Source of the DNA: CAYUYV01 sp964449455
Lineage (GTDB): Bacteria > Pseudomonadota > Alphaproteobacteria > JAJFIK01
DNA: 13,481 nucleotides
NCBI GenBank assembly: GCA_964449455.1
Contig: CAYUYV010000134.1
Span: 1-13,481, forward strand
Reading direction: 5' to 3'
The notes under the pieces were generated by a model. That model made no database searches, was not told where the DNA came from, and saw nothing but the letters and a program-made list of their open reading frames with translations. Within the stretch, counting starts at the first letter, position 1, and each line of letters begins with the position of its first letter. This document shows positions 1 to 7,734 of this stretch, one piece after another. The translations under genes and the position numbers were made by a program.

Positions 1-657
1 CTAGAGCCTGCCGTCGGCCGCGCGTTCGGCCCGAGCGCCTTCAAGCCATTCCTGCATGGGATCAAGCGTCCAGACCGCGTCGCAATAGGCCTGCTCATCC
101 GGCGTAAGTGCGACGCCGTAACTGCGGAACCGCGACACAACCGGCGCATACATGGCATCGGCGGCCGTGAAGGCACCGAACAGGAACGGGCCCTCGGCGT
201 TATGGGCGGCAAGGGCCTTGGACCAGAGCGTCTTGATGCGCGCAATATCCGCTTCAACCTGCGGTGTCACGTCGGCGCTCAATCCGGTTTCGGCAAAAGC
301 CATGGGCAGGGCGAGGCGCAGGGCCGGGAAGCCGCCATGCATTTCCGTCGCGACACAGCGCGCCCAGGCCCTCCGGGCCGGGTCATTGGGCCACAGACCG
401 GCCTCTGGTTTGCGGTCGTTGAGATATTCAAGAATGGCGAGGGATTCCCAGATCACCTGCCCGCCGGTTTTCAATGCCGGAACAAGGCCGGTGGGGGAAT
501 GCTCACGGATGGCCGCTTGCGTTTCGGCCCTGTCCAGACGAATGAGGATCTCTTCGAAAGCGAACCCGCCCATTTTGAGGGCAAGCCACGGCCTCAAGGA
601 CCAGGATGAGAGGTTCTTGTCACCGATAACCAGTGTGAAATCAGAGCCTTGGATCAT
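1..657 (-). CDS. Glutathione S-transferase family protein
   Basis: A cytosolic GST-fold protein of about 218 residues, the normal family length. The N-terminal thioredoxin-like half shows SSWS at residues 17-20 (the usual place of the catalytic Ser), the cis-proline motif LVPAL at 58-62, and ES at 71-72, which in the family holds the gamma-glutamyl part of glutathione. The rest is a helical C-terminal domain. The stop codon is at 1-3, so the gene is complete. I start at the ATG at 655-657 because AAAGGG lies 6 bases before it and homology begins right after it. An in-frame ATG at 712-714 would add 19 residues with no family similarity. It is divergent from the aminopeptidase gene, with a 94-bp gap. 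The substrate cannot be told from the sequence. Confidence 0.9.
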   Translation of the reverse strand: MIQGSDFTLVIGDKNLSSWSLRPWLALKMGGFAFEEILIRLDRAETQAAIREHSPTGLVPALKTGGQVIWESLAILEYLNDRKPEAGLWPNDPARRAWARCVATEMHGGFPALRLALPMAFAETGLSADVTPQVEADIARIKTLWSKALAAHNAEGPFLFGAFTAADAMYAPVVSRFRSYGVALTPDEQAYCDAVWTLDPMQEWLEGARAERAADGRL

Positions 658-751
658 GGGTACCCTTTCGAATGGCTGGTCCCGAAGGACGCGCATGGTG
701 GACCGATCCGGCATGGCCTAGAGTCCGGTCAAACCAAAATGAACAGACGGT

Positions 752-2212
752 ATGAAAGGCATTGCTGTGCTCGACTGCTTTACGACAACGGCCGACGAGC
801 CGTCGACCGCTATTGATCTTGTTTCCGCAGACTGTTTTGTGGCTTGGCGCGCTGAACAGGATGCGCGTGTTGCGTCCTGGGTCGAGACCAACGAGTTTCG
901 TGGTCAGGCAGGACGCCTTCTGGCCGTCCCCGACGCCGCGGGAGAGGTCGAGCGCGTTGTGTTCGGTCTTGGCGCCAGTGAAGACCGGCTGATGACTGCG
1001 GAGCTGCCGGGCGTGCTGCGAAAGGGCGTGTACCACGTGGCCCGGGCGCTGCCCGATCAGTCCGCCTTTGACGTCATGATGGCCTGGGCCCTGGGCAGTT
1101 ACCGGTTTGATGCCTACAAATCCGGCACACCGTCCGATCTGCCGCGTCTTCGGGTGCCTCAGGATGCTCCTGTTCACGAGGTCAGCCGCATCGTGGAAGG
1201 CCTGTATCTCGCCCGCGATCTTGTGAACACTCCGGCGAATGATATGGGGCCTGCGGAGCTTGAGCGGGCCGTCATGGATCTGGGGCGCCGGCATGGGGCC
1301 CAGGTCCAGACCATTGTGGGCGATGCGCTCCTGGAGCGGAATTTTCGACTCATCCATGCCGTGGGCCGCGCCTCGTCCCGCGCGCCGCGTCTGCTTGATC
1401 TCACATGGGGGCCGGTTGATGGGCCTCTGGTAACGCTGGTCGGCAAGGGAGTGTGTTTTGACAGCGGTGGACTGAACATCAAGCCGGCGAGCGGCATGGA
1501 GCTGATGAAGAAGGATATGGGCGGCGCGGCCAGCGTGCTGGGTCTTGCCCATATGATCATGGCGCTCGGTCTGCCCATCCGTTTGCGCGTGTTGATCCCA
1601 GCTGTGGAGAATGCCATTGGCAGCAATGCTTTCCGGCCTGGCGATGTCTATCGTGCGCGCAACGGCTCCACGGTCGAAATCGGCAATACGGATGCGGAGG
1701 GCCGGCTCGTTCTGGCCGATGCCATGTCGCTCGGCGATGAGGATTCGCCGGATCTCATGGTGGTGATGGCAACGCTTACCGGGGCGGCGCGGGTTGCTCT
1801 GGGGCCGGAGATTGTGCCCTTCTATACCCCCGACGACCGGTTGGCGGCCGAGATGGCGCAGACGTCAATGGCCACCCAGGATTCGGTCTGGCGCATGCCA
1901 CTCCACGCGCCTTACATGAAGCTGCTGGAGAGCCGGGTGGCCGATGTGAGCCATATCAGCCAGGGCCAGTTTGCCGGGTCCATTACGGCCGCATTGTTCC
2001 TGAGCCGCTTTGTGAAGAAGGCCTCGTCCTGGGTCCATTTCGATCTTTATGCCTGGAATGCCCAGGCCCGTCCGGGCCGCCCCATTGGCGGAGAGGCCCA
2101 AGCCATCCGGGCATTGTTCCGCCTGCTGAAGCAGCGTTATACCGCCACCGGTGCGACCTGTCCGGAGCCGGAGGGTGGCGACCAGACCACTCCATCCTGG
2201 CCAGCGGGGTGA
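752..2212 (+). CDS. M17 leucyl aminopeptidase family protein
   Basis: A cytosolic two-metal aminopeptidase of 486 residues that removes N-terminal residues from peptides. The N-terminal third is the variable M17 domain; the catalytic domain runs from about 150 to 465. The M17 signature NTDAEGRL is at 312-319. By alignment of motifs with E. coli PepA, the metal ligands are K232, D237 (FDSGG), D255 (KKDMGG), D314 and E316, and the catalytic residues are K244 and R318; all are present. The ribosome-binding site before the ATG at 752 is weak. The stop codon lies inside the ribosome-binding site of the NlpC/P60 gene, so the two are probably translated together. Many alphaproteobacteria have a separate classical pepA, so I give no symbol. 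Substrates may include murein-derived or Cys-Gly peptides, but that is inference. Confidence 0.95.
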   Translation: MKGIAVLDCFTTTADEPSTAIDLVSADCFVAWRAEQDARVASWVETNEFRGQAGRLLAVPDAAGEVERVVFGLGASEDRLMTAELPGVLRKGVYHVARALPDQSAFDVMMAWALGSYRFDAYKSGTPSDLPRLRVPQDAPVHEVSRIVEGLYLARDLVNTPANDMGPAELERAVMDLGRRHGAQVQTIVGDALLERNFRLIHAVGRASSRAPRLLDLTWGPVDGPLVTLVGKGVCFDSGGLNIKPASGMELMKKDMGGAASVLGLAHMIMALGLPIRLRVLIPAVENAIGSNAFRPGDVYRARNGSTVEIGNTDAEGRLVLADAMSLGDEDSPDLMVVMATLTGAARVALGPEIVPFYTPDDRLAAEMAQTSMATQDSVWRMPLHAPYMKLLESRVADVSHISQGQFAGSITAALFLSRFVKKASSWVHFDLYAWNAQARPGRPIGGEAQAIRALFRLLKQRYTATGATCPEPEGGDQTTPSWPAG

Positions 2213-2213
2213 G
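2206..2213 (+). promoter_or_regulatory. Ribosome-binding site overlapping a stop codon
   Basis: GGGGTGAG is close to the ideal Shine-Dalgarno sequence GGAGGTGA and ends 4 bases before the ATG at 2218. It contains the TGA stop of the aminopeptidase gene (2210-2212). This decides the start of the next gene in favour of ATG 2218 over the overlapping GTG at 2209, and points to translational coupling. Confidence 0.7.
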
Positions 2214-2217
2214 CCCA

Positions 2218-3099
2218 ATGTCCTGCGACGATCGCGACCCCCGCGTGACGCCGGCCCGGCCGGACCTGGCCGCCCGGTTTCTTGAGGGCAAGGTCGAAGC
2301 GACGGCGTTCGTGGACGGCCATCGTGCCCAGATTGTGGCGGCGAGTGCCCCGGTGCGCCGGAAACCGGGGCCGGACCAGCGGCTCGACACCCAATTGCTG
2401 TTTGGCGAAACGGTAAAGATCTATGACCAGCGGGATGGTTGGGCCTGGGTCCAGGCGGATGGGGACGGCTATGTGGGCTATGTTCCAACCGGGGCCTTGT
2501 CCGGCAGCCTTGCGCCCGCCACGGCGACCGTCTGTGTCTTGCGCAGTTTCGTCTTCCCCGAACCGGATCTCAAAACACCGCCGCTTGAAGCTCTCAGCCT
2601 GACGGCTGGCGTGCGGGTGACCCATGCGTGCGGTCTGTTCAGCGCCATTGCCCGCGGTGATGACTCCCGGTGGGGCTATGTGTTCACGGATCATCTGGCC
2701 GTGCCGAGCCATGTGGCGTCTGACTTTGTGGCGGAAGCGGAACGGTTTGTCGGTGTGCCCTATTTGTGGGGCGGCAAGGACAGTCTGGGTCTTGATTGTT
2801 CTGGCCTTGTGCAGGTTGCCCTGGCCCGCACTGGGGTTGAGGCGCCCCGCGACAGCGACATGCAGGAGGCAGCCCTGGGCGAGGCCGTTGCGGTGGATCT
2901 GCCGCGTCCGCAGGGGTTGGAGCGCGGCGATCTTGTGTTCTGGAAAGGTCATGTGGGCATCATGGTGGACGGCACCCGCATGCTGCACGCCAACGCAACC
3001 CATATGGCTGTGACCATCAATGATCTGGACGCCTTCGCCGCCCATGTCGCGCCCAGCGCAGGTCCGATCACCAGTGTGAGACGGTTCGCCAAGCCCTGA
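2218..3099 (+). CDS. NlpC/P60 cysteine peptidase with SH3-like domains
   Basis: A 293-residue peptidase likely to cleave gamma-D-glutamyl bonds in cell-wall peptides. Two SH3-like segments (about 28-95 and 103-163) precede the NlpC/P60 domain (about 167-293). The catalytic Cys is C194 in LDCSGL, the His is H245 in GHVGI, and the third residue is H257 in MLHAN. The spacings of 51 and 12 residues match Bacillus YkfC (about 53 and 12 from memory), an enzyme that trims murein peptides. There is no signal peptide or membrane segment: the first 30 residues are charged and polar. It therefore probably acts in the cytoplasm on imported or recycled muropeptides, together with the aminopeptidase encoded just upstream. 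The exact specificity is inferred. Confidence 0.92.
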   Translation: MSCDDRDPRVTPARPDLAARFLEGKVEATAFVDGHRAQIVAASAPVRRKPGPDQRLDTQLLFGETVKIYDQRDGWAWVQADGDGYVGYVPTGALSGSLAPATATVCVLRSFVFPEPDLKTPPLEALSLTAGVRVTHACGLFSAIARGDDSRWGYVFTDHLAVPSHVASDFVAEAERFVGVPYLWGGKDSLGLDCSGLVQVALARTGVEAPRDSDMQEAALGEAVAVDLPRPQGLERGDLVFWKGHVGIMVDGTRMLHANATHMAVTINDLDAFAAHVAPSAGPITSVRRFAKP

Positions 3100-3112
3100 G
3101 GCGGGTTTATCC

Positions 3113-3136
3113 CAAAAGCTCCACCAGAGCGTTTTG
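3113..3136 (+). terminator. Possible terminator after the NlpC/P60 gene
   Basis: CAAAAGCTC pairs with GAGCGTTTTG (9 bp, one bulged G, 5-base loop). It begins 14 bases after the NlpC/P60 stop. The T run is in the 3' arm of the stem and no clear T tract follows, so it is at best a moderate intrinsic terminator. A smaller hairpin (CGGTTT/AAACCG, 3151-3171) follows. Confidence 0.4.
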
Positions 3137-3190
3137 AGCGGAGATATGTCCGGTTTTGCGGCTCGAAACCGCGACAAATCATAAGACAAG

Positions 3191-3222
3191 CCCTTTCAAT
3201 GCCCCGGAATTCATTGAAAGGG
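3191..3222 (-). terminator. Perfect 11-bp inverted repeat, likely yejF terminator
   Basis: CCCTTTCAATG (3191-3201) and CATTGAAAGGG (3212-3222) form a perfect 11-bp stem with a 10-base loop. It lies in the gap between the convergent NlpC/P60 and yejF genes, 100 bases past the yejF stop. Read on the minus strand, the stem is followed by the fairly T-rich CTTGTCTTAT. That fits a terminator for the yejBEF transcript, possibly acting in both directions. A dispersed genomic repeat is the alternative. Confidence 0.5.
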
Positions 3223-3244
3223 TTCCAGAAACAAGTCTGGGCAG

Positions 3245-3258
3245 TTGGTCCGGACCAA
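3245..3258. repeat. Perfect 14-bp palindrome
   Basis: TTGGTCCGGACCAA reads the same on both strands. It lies between convergent genes and has no loop. Its arms recall operators of the FadR/GntR type (TGGT...ACCA), but the spacing is one base wider than the FadR consensus and there is no start codon nearby to regulate. The function is unknown. Confidence 0.45.
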
Positions 3259-3321
3259 ATGTCTCTGGATCGCTTCGCGACGCTCCCAGCGACGCGTAAG
3301 CCTGGCTCAATGCCTGTTGTG

Positions 3322-4944
3322 TCAGGTGCGCCCGACGGATGTGCGCAGCGACAAGGCCGATGTGATCAAATCTCGCGCATAGTCCGTCTGCGGCGCAGTG
3401 AAAATGTCGCCAGCCGGGCCAGCCTCCACGATCCGGCCGTGGCGCATGACCAGGACATCGTCGGCGAGGGCGCGCACCACACCAAGGTCGTGACTGATAA
3501 AGAGATAGGCCAAGCCGTGCTTAATCTGAAGGTCAATCAGCAGATCGATGATCTGGGTTTGGACGGAACGGTCGAGGGCGCTGGTCGGCTCATCCAGGAT
3601 CACGACCCGCGGTTTCAAGATCATGGCGCGGGCAATGGCAATGCGTTGGCGCTGGCCGCCGGAAAACTCATGGGGATACCGGTCCATGGCATCCTGGGGC
3701 AGGCCCACATCCACTAAAATGTCCGCAATTGCGGCTCGCCGGTCTTCAGGTTTTTTCATCAGCCCATGGACGTCCAGCCCCTCACCGATAATGCCGGCGA
3801 CGGATAATCGGGGGCTTAAGGCGCCGAACGGGTCCTGAAATACAATCTGGAGGTCCCGGCGTTTGGGCCGCAGGGCCGACGCCGACAAATCCTGGATTGG
3901 CGTACCGTCCAGGCGGACCGCGCCGGCCGTTGGGCGTTCAAGGCGCAGCAGCGCCATGGCCAGAGTGGTCTTGCCCGAGCCCGACTCCCCGACAACGGCA
4001 AGGGTGCGGCCGGGCTTGAGGCCGAGGCAAACCGTGTCAACGGCTTTCACCACATCTGTCCGCCGTCTGAGCAGCCCCTTTCGGACCGCGAAATGAACGC
4101 TGAGATCTTGGGCTTCCAGCACGGGGGGGCTGTCCGGCGCAGGTCGGTGCGCCATGGGAGGCGGATCAGCGTCAATCAGCATACGGGTGTAAGCATGTTG
4201 CGGTGCCTCGAACAGGGTTTCGCACGCGCCCGTTTCGACAATTCTCCCGTCCTTCATCACGCAGACCCGGTCTGCCATGTGTCGCACCACACCCAGGTCA
4301 TGGGTGATCAGCATCAGCCCCATCCCCGTTTCAGTCTTAAGATCCTTGAGCAGGTCAAGGATCTGGGCCTGGACCGTCACATCAAGGGCGGTGGTCGGTT
4401 CGTCCGCCACCAGAAGATCAGGACCATTGGCGAGGGCCATGGCGATCATGACCCGCTGGCGCTGCCCTCCCGAAAGCTGATGGGGCAGGGCATCAAGTCG
4501 GCCAGCGAGGGCCTCCAGGCCAACGCGCTTCATGAGATCGACCACTCGCGTATTGGCATCCTGGCGCGAGAGTTTTTGGTGAATGCGGAGTGGTTCCCCG
4601 ATCTGCCGGCCAATCCCATGCAGTGGATTGAGCGCTGTCATGGGTTCTTGGAAGATCATGCCAATACGCGCGCCCCGGAGGCGGCGTAACGCTTCATCAT
4701 CCGCATCACGATAATCCTGCCCCTGAAAGGCGATATGCCGCGCCTGAACTCGGGCGGAGGCAGGCAGGAGACCGGACAGGGCCAGTGCCACGGTCGATTT
4801 GCCAGAACCGCTTTCGCCAACCAGCGCCAGAGTTTCCCCAGGCGCCATGGTCAGCGAAACCTGATCGACGGCGCGGACGCCCGCCCCGCCACCGCGAAAG
4901 GTGACACTCAAATCCGCCACATCGAGAAGCCGGGCCGCGTTCAT
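3322..4944 (-). CDS. yejF: Peptide ABC transporter, double ATP-binding subunit YejF
   Basis: The ATPase subunit of a Yej-type peptide importer, 540 residues with two complete ABC domains in one chain. Domain 1 has Walker A GESGSGKST at 43-51, Q-loop Q99, signature LSGGQ at 157-161, Walker B ending ADEP at 180-183, and H-loop H215. Domain 2 has Walker A at 319-327, Q370, FSGGQ at 427-431, Walker B VVILDEP at 447-453, and H485. Both sites look able to hydrolyse ATP. Each domain is followed by a short oligopeptide-transporter-type tail (APQHAYTRML and APQTDYARDL). The ATG overlaps the yejE stop by 4 bases (ATGA). In enterobacteria Yej imports peptides such as microcin C. The very similar GsiA/DppDF-type fused ATPases are excluded by the YejE and YejB partners. 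Confidence 0.93.
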   Translation of the reverse strand: MNAARLLDVADLSVTFRGGGAGVRAVDQVSLTMAPGETLALVGESGSGKSTVALALSGLLPASARVQARHIAFQGQDYRDADDEALRRLRGARIGMIFQEPMTALNPLHGIGRQIGEPLRIHQKLSRQDANTRVVDLMKRVGLEALAGRLDALPHQLSGGQRQRVMIAMALANGPDLLVADEPTTALDVTVQAQILDLLKDLKTETGMGLMLITHDLGVVRHMADRVCVMKDGRIVETGACETLFEAPQHAYTRMLIDADPPPMAHRPAPDSPPVLEAQDLSVHFAVRKGLLRRRTDVVKAVDTVCLGLKPGRTLAVVGESGSGKTTLAMALLRLERPTAGAVRLDGTPIQDLSASALRPKRRDLQIVFQDPFGALSPRLSVAGIIGEGLDVHGLMKKPEDRRAAIADILVDVGLPQDAMDRYPHEFSGGQRQRIAIARAMILKPRVVILDEPTSALDRSVQTQIIDLLIDLQIKHGLAYLFISHDLGVVRALADDVLVMRHGRIVEAGPAGDIFTAPQTDYARDLITSALSLRTSVGRT

Positions 4945-5996
4945 CGGACAGGCTCCCCGGTTTTTCGCGGATCAAAGGCGTCCCGTGCGGCTTCCCCGAT
5001 AAAGACCAAGAGGGAGAGCATGGCGCCGAGCACCACAAAGGCCGTCACGCCGAGCCAGGGGGCCTGGAGATTGGTCTTGCCTTGGCGGGCCAGCTCGCCG
5101 AGGGAGGCTGATCCCGGCGGCAGGCCAAAGCCGAGAAAGTCGAGGCTCGACAGGGTGGTCACGGCGGCGGAGAGGAGGAACGGCAGGAAGGTGATCGTGG
5201 CCACCATGGCATTGGGCAGGATATGACGGGCCATGATGGTGACATGACCGACGCCAAGGGCCCGGGCGGCGCGCACATAGTCGAAATTTCGGCCCCGGAG
5301 AAATTCGGCACGAACCACCCCCACAAGGGCGACCCAACTGAACAAGGCCAAGGCGCCAAGCAGCATCCAGAATCCCGGCTCTAGCACGGCGGCCAGAATG
5401 ATGAGCACGTAAAGGGCGGGGATGCTGTTCCAGATCTCGATTATCCGCTGGAAGATGAGATCAGTCCAGCCGCCGAAATAGCCCTGGACAGCCCCCGCCG
5501 CGACACCAATGACCGCGGAAATGCCTGTGAGGGCCAGGGCAAAGAGGACCGAGGTGCGAAACCCATAGATGATCCGGGCGAGGACATCGCGCTGATTGTC
5601 GTCCGTGCCCAACAGGTGATGGAAACTGGGCGGCGAGGGGGCAGGCGCATTCATCCGATAATCGCGCGTGTCGTAGCGATAGGGAATCGGCGGCCAGAGC
5701 ATCCACCCGCCCTTGTCGTGGATCAGGTCCTGGACCGCGGGGTCGCGATAGATGGCTTCGCGGGGAAAAGTGCCGCCGAACCGGGTCTCGGGATACGCGA
5801 TGAGCACGGGGCTGAGCAGGGATCCCTCGTAATAGACAAGCAGCGGCCGGTCATTGGCGATGAATTCAGCCGCCAGAGACAATGCGACCAGGATCAGGAA
5901 GAGGCGCAAGGACCAAAAGCCCCGGCGATTGGCTTTGAAATTGTGCCAGCGGCGGGCATTGATCGGCGAGAGGTTCAGGCGGGGAAAATGCGCCAT
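4941..5996 (-). CDS. yejE: Peptide ABC transporter permease YejE
   Basis: An inner-membrane permease of 351 residues that pairs with YejB. One N-terminal membrane segment (about 30-47) is followed by a long periplasmic stretch (about 48-140, rich in Pro and Tyr) characteristic of YejE. The BPD-type permease core has segments near 147-171, 192-208, 210-228, 262-282 and 317-334. The EAA loop that contacts the ATPase is at about 230-262 and includes RAARALGVG and RHILPNA. It starts 3 bases after the yejB stop, with GGGGAG in the end of yejB as ribosome-binding site, and its stop overlaps the yejF start. Confidence 0.93.
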   Translation of the reverse strand: MAHFPRLNLSPINARRWHNFKANRRGFWSLRLFLILVALSLAAEFIANDRPLLVYYEGSLLSPVLIAYPETRFGGTFPREAIYRDPAVQDLIHDKGGWMLWPPIPYRYDTRDYRMNAPAPSPPSFHHLLGTDDNQRDVLARIIYGFRTSVLFALALTGISAVIGVAAGAVQGYFGGWTDLIFQRIIEIWNSIPALYVLIILAAVLEPGFWMLLGALALFSWVALVGVVRAEFLRGRNFDYVRAARALGVGHVTIMARHILPNAMVATITFLPFLLSAAVTTLSSLDFLGFGLPPGSASLGELARQGKTNLQAPWLGVTAFVVLGAMLSLLVFIGEAARDAFDPRKTGEPVR

Positions 5997-5999
5997 GGC

Positions 6000-7073
6000 T
6001 CAGGCTCCCCGGGCTTCAAAGTCGATCCGCGGGTCGATCACCATATAGGTCAGGTCACTGATCAGCGTGATGACCAGTCCGATCAGGGCGTAGATGTAAA
6101 GCGTGGCAAAGACCACCGCATAATCGCGAGACAGGATCGATTCGAAGGCGAGAAGGCCCATGCCGTCCAGATTGAAGATCGTCTCGATCAGCAGGGAGCC
6201 GGTGAAAAACACGGAAACAAAGGCCCCGGGAAACCCTGAAATGACGATCAACATGGCATTGCGGAACACATGGCCATAAAGAACGCCCTGTTCCGTCAGG
6301 CCCTTGGCCCGGGCGGTCACCACATATTGCTTGCCGATCTCGTCGAGAAAGGAGTTTTTCGTCAGTAGGGTGATGGTTGCGAAGCCGCCAATAACGAGAG
6401 ATGTAAGCGGCAGGGCCAGGTGCCAGAAATAATCCAGGATCCGCCGCCACAAGGCAAAGCTCTCCCAGCCATCCGAGGCAAGGCCGCGCAAGGGAAAAAG
6501 CTGGAAGAACGACCCGCCGGCAAACAGCACGATCAACAACACGGCGAAGAGAAAGGCCGGGATTGCATAGCCCAGCACAATCACGGCACTCGACCAGACA
6601 TCGAAGGGGCTGCCGTCCTGGACGGCCTTGCGGATGCCGAGCGGGATCGATACCAGATAGATGATGAGCACGGTCCAAACCCCAAGCCCGATCGAGACGG
6701 GCAATTTCTCCGCCAGAAGATCAATGACCGCCACATCCCGGAAATAGCTGTCTCCGAAATCAAAGCGCAGATAGTCCCAGATGAGCTGGGCGAGGCGCAC
6801 ATGGACCGGCTTGTCGAAGCCGAACCGGGCTTCGAGTTCCGCAATGAGTTCTGGATCAAGGCCCTGCCCGCCGCGATAGCCTGTGTCGCCACCGCCACTC
6901 TCACCGGCACCGCCCAGGCGTGAGCCCACTGCATCAGGCCCGCCGCTCAGGCGGTTGATGACTTCTTCGACCGGCCCTCCGGGCGCGAACTGGACCACGG
7001 TGAAGCTGACAAGCAGGATCCCGATCAGGGTGGGAACCATCAGGATCAATCGGCGCAGGATGTAAGCCGCCAT
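6000..7073 (-). CDS. yejB: Peptide ABC transporter permease YejB
   Basis: An inner-membrane permease of 357 residues, first gene of yejBEF in this window. The N-terminus MAAYILRRLILMVPTLIGIL is the typical first membrane helix of DppB/YejB permeases. Next comes a periplasmic part (about 31-125) with a Gly-rich stretch at 53-71, then the permease core. The EAA loop is at about 240-278 (TARAKGLTEQG, HVFRNAM). I start at the ATG at 7071-7073 because the family N-terminus begins there; its ribosome-binding site is weak (GGACGGA, 7 bases away). A longer in-frame start at 7133 would have to be translated through the terminator hairpin and adds unrelated residues. No yejA (periplasmic binding protein) lies upstream, where it is usually found; a cytochrome gene is there instead. 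Confidence 0.92.
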   Translation of the reverse strand: MAAYILRRLILMVPTLIGILLVSFTVVQFAPGGPVEEVINRLSGGPDAVGSRLGGAGESGGGDTGYRGGQGLDPELIAELEARFGFDKPVHVRLAQLIWDYLRFDFGDSYFRDVAVIDLLAEKLPVSIGLGVWTVLIIYLVSIPLGIRKAVQDGSPFDVWSSAVIVLGYAIPAFLFAVLLIVLFAGGSFFQLFPLRGLASDGWESFALWRRILDYFWHLALPLTSLVIGGFATITLLTKNSFLDEIGKQYVVTARAKGLTEQGVLYGHVFRNAMLIVISGFPGAFVSVFFTGSLLIETIFNLDGMGLLAFESILSRDYAVVFATLYIYALIGLVITLISDLTYMVIDPRIDFEARGA

Positions 7074-7090
7074 GGAGTGGTCCGTCCATT

Positions 7091-7115
7091 GAAGAAAAAG
7101 GGCCGCGCGGCCCTT
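7091..7115 (-). terminator. Strong intrinsic terminator between cytochrome c gene and yejB
   Basis: On the minus strand the 18-bp perfect palindrome AAGGGCCGCGCGGCCCTT is followed at once by TTTCTTC, giving a run of five T's counted from the stem. This is a textbook rho-independent terminator 61 bases past the cytochrome c stop. Only 17 bases separate it from the yejB start codon. Confidence 0.85.
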
Positions 7116-7176
7116 CGGCGCGCAGCCCCCCACATGTTCGAGACGTCAAGTGGCGTCCGGGTTCCCTCGGCGAGCC

Positions 7177-7734
7177 TTATTGGTCTGCCTGTGCCGCCGG
7201 CATCTCTATTGGCGTGTCCGCCTGCTGACGCATATACGCGATGATGTTTGCGCGGTCTTTCTCGCGGTTCAAGCCGGCAAAGGCCATCTTTGTGCCAGGC
7301 GCCCACTGGGCCGGATTTTCCAGATAGCCATTCATCTTCTCATAAGTCCAAACACCATCAAGGCCGTTGAGCGTGTTGGAATAGTTGAACCCGTCGACGG
7401 AGGCGATGTCGCGGCCCAGAACATTCCAAAGGCCAGGTCCGGTCTGGTTCGCGCCGCCCTTGCTGAAGTTGTGGCAGGAGAGGCAGCGCTTGGCGACCCG
7501 CTCGCCCGCGTCAACATTTGCGGTCAGGAGAAGAGAGGCGAAATCCACTTGCGGCTCTTCCGGCGTGTTCGCGTCTTCGTTGTCTGCCGGTGTCTCCGGC
7601 ACGTCAATCTTGTAGCCGCCATCCACATAGGACGGCTCATAGTAGAACAGCGACCCGACCTCACGCAGGACCATCACGGCCAGAATTGAGGCCAGGAGTG
7701 CGCCCCAGACCTTGTTCCACTCGAAAAAATCCAT
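7177..7734 (-). CDS. Membrane-anchored c-type cytochrome (CycM/c552-like)
   Basis: A 185-residue class I cytochrome c, probably carrying electrons between the bc1 complex and a terminal oxidase on the periplasmic face of the membrane. An N-terminal uncleaved anchor (about 10-30) is followed by an acidic, Pro-rich linker (about 38-66) and the haem domain. The haem-binding site is CLSCH at 84-88 and the axial Met is M150 in PGTKMAF. The start at 7732-7734 has an excellent ribosome-binding site (AGGAG, 7 bases away). The frame stays open upstream to 8175, but that part has no cytochrome character. In alphaproteobacteria this gene commonly lies next to kdsB and the prephenate dehydratase gene, as here. 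It is transcribed away from kdsB. Confidence 0.93.
   Translation of the reverse strand: MDFFEWNKVWGALLASILAVMVLREVGSLFYYEPSYVDGGYKIDVPETPADNEDANTPEEPQVDFASLLLTANVDAGERVAKRCLSCHNFSKGGANQTGPGLWNVLGRDIASVDGFNYSNTLNGLDGVWTYEKMNGYLENPAQWAPGTKMAFAGLNREKDRANIIAYMRQQADTPIEMPAAQADQ

Noticed and set aside
5616..6239. Long open frames opposite yejE and yejB
   Set aside because: They are highly charged, low-information mirror frames of GC-rich permease genes, with no recognisable motif.
7074..7133. Longer yejB start at 7133
   Set aside because: It would require translation through the terminator hairpin and adds residues unlike YejB.
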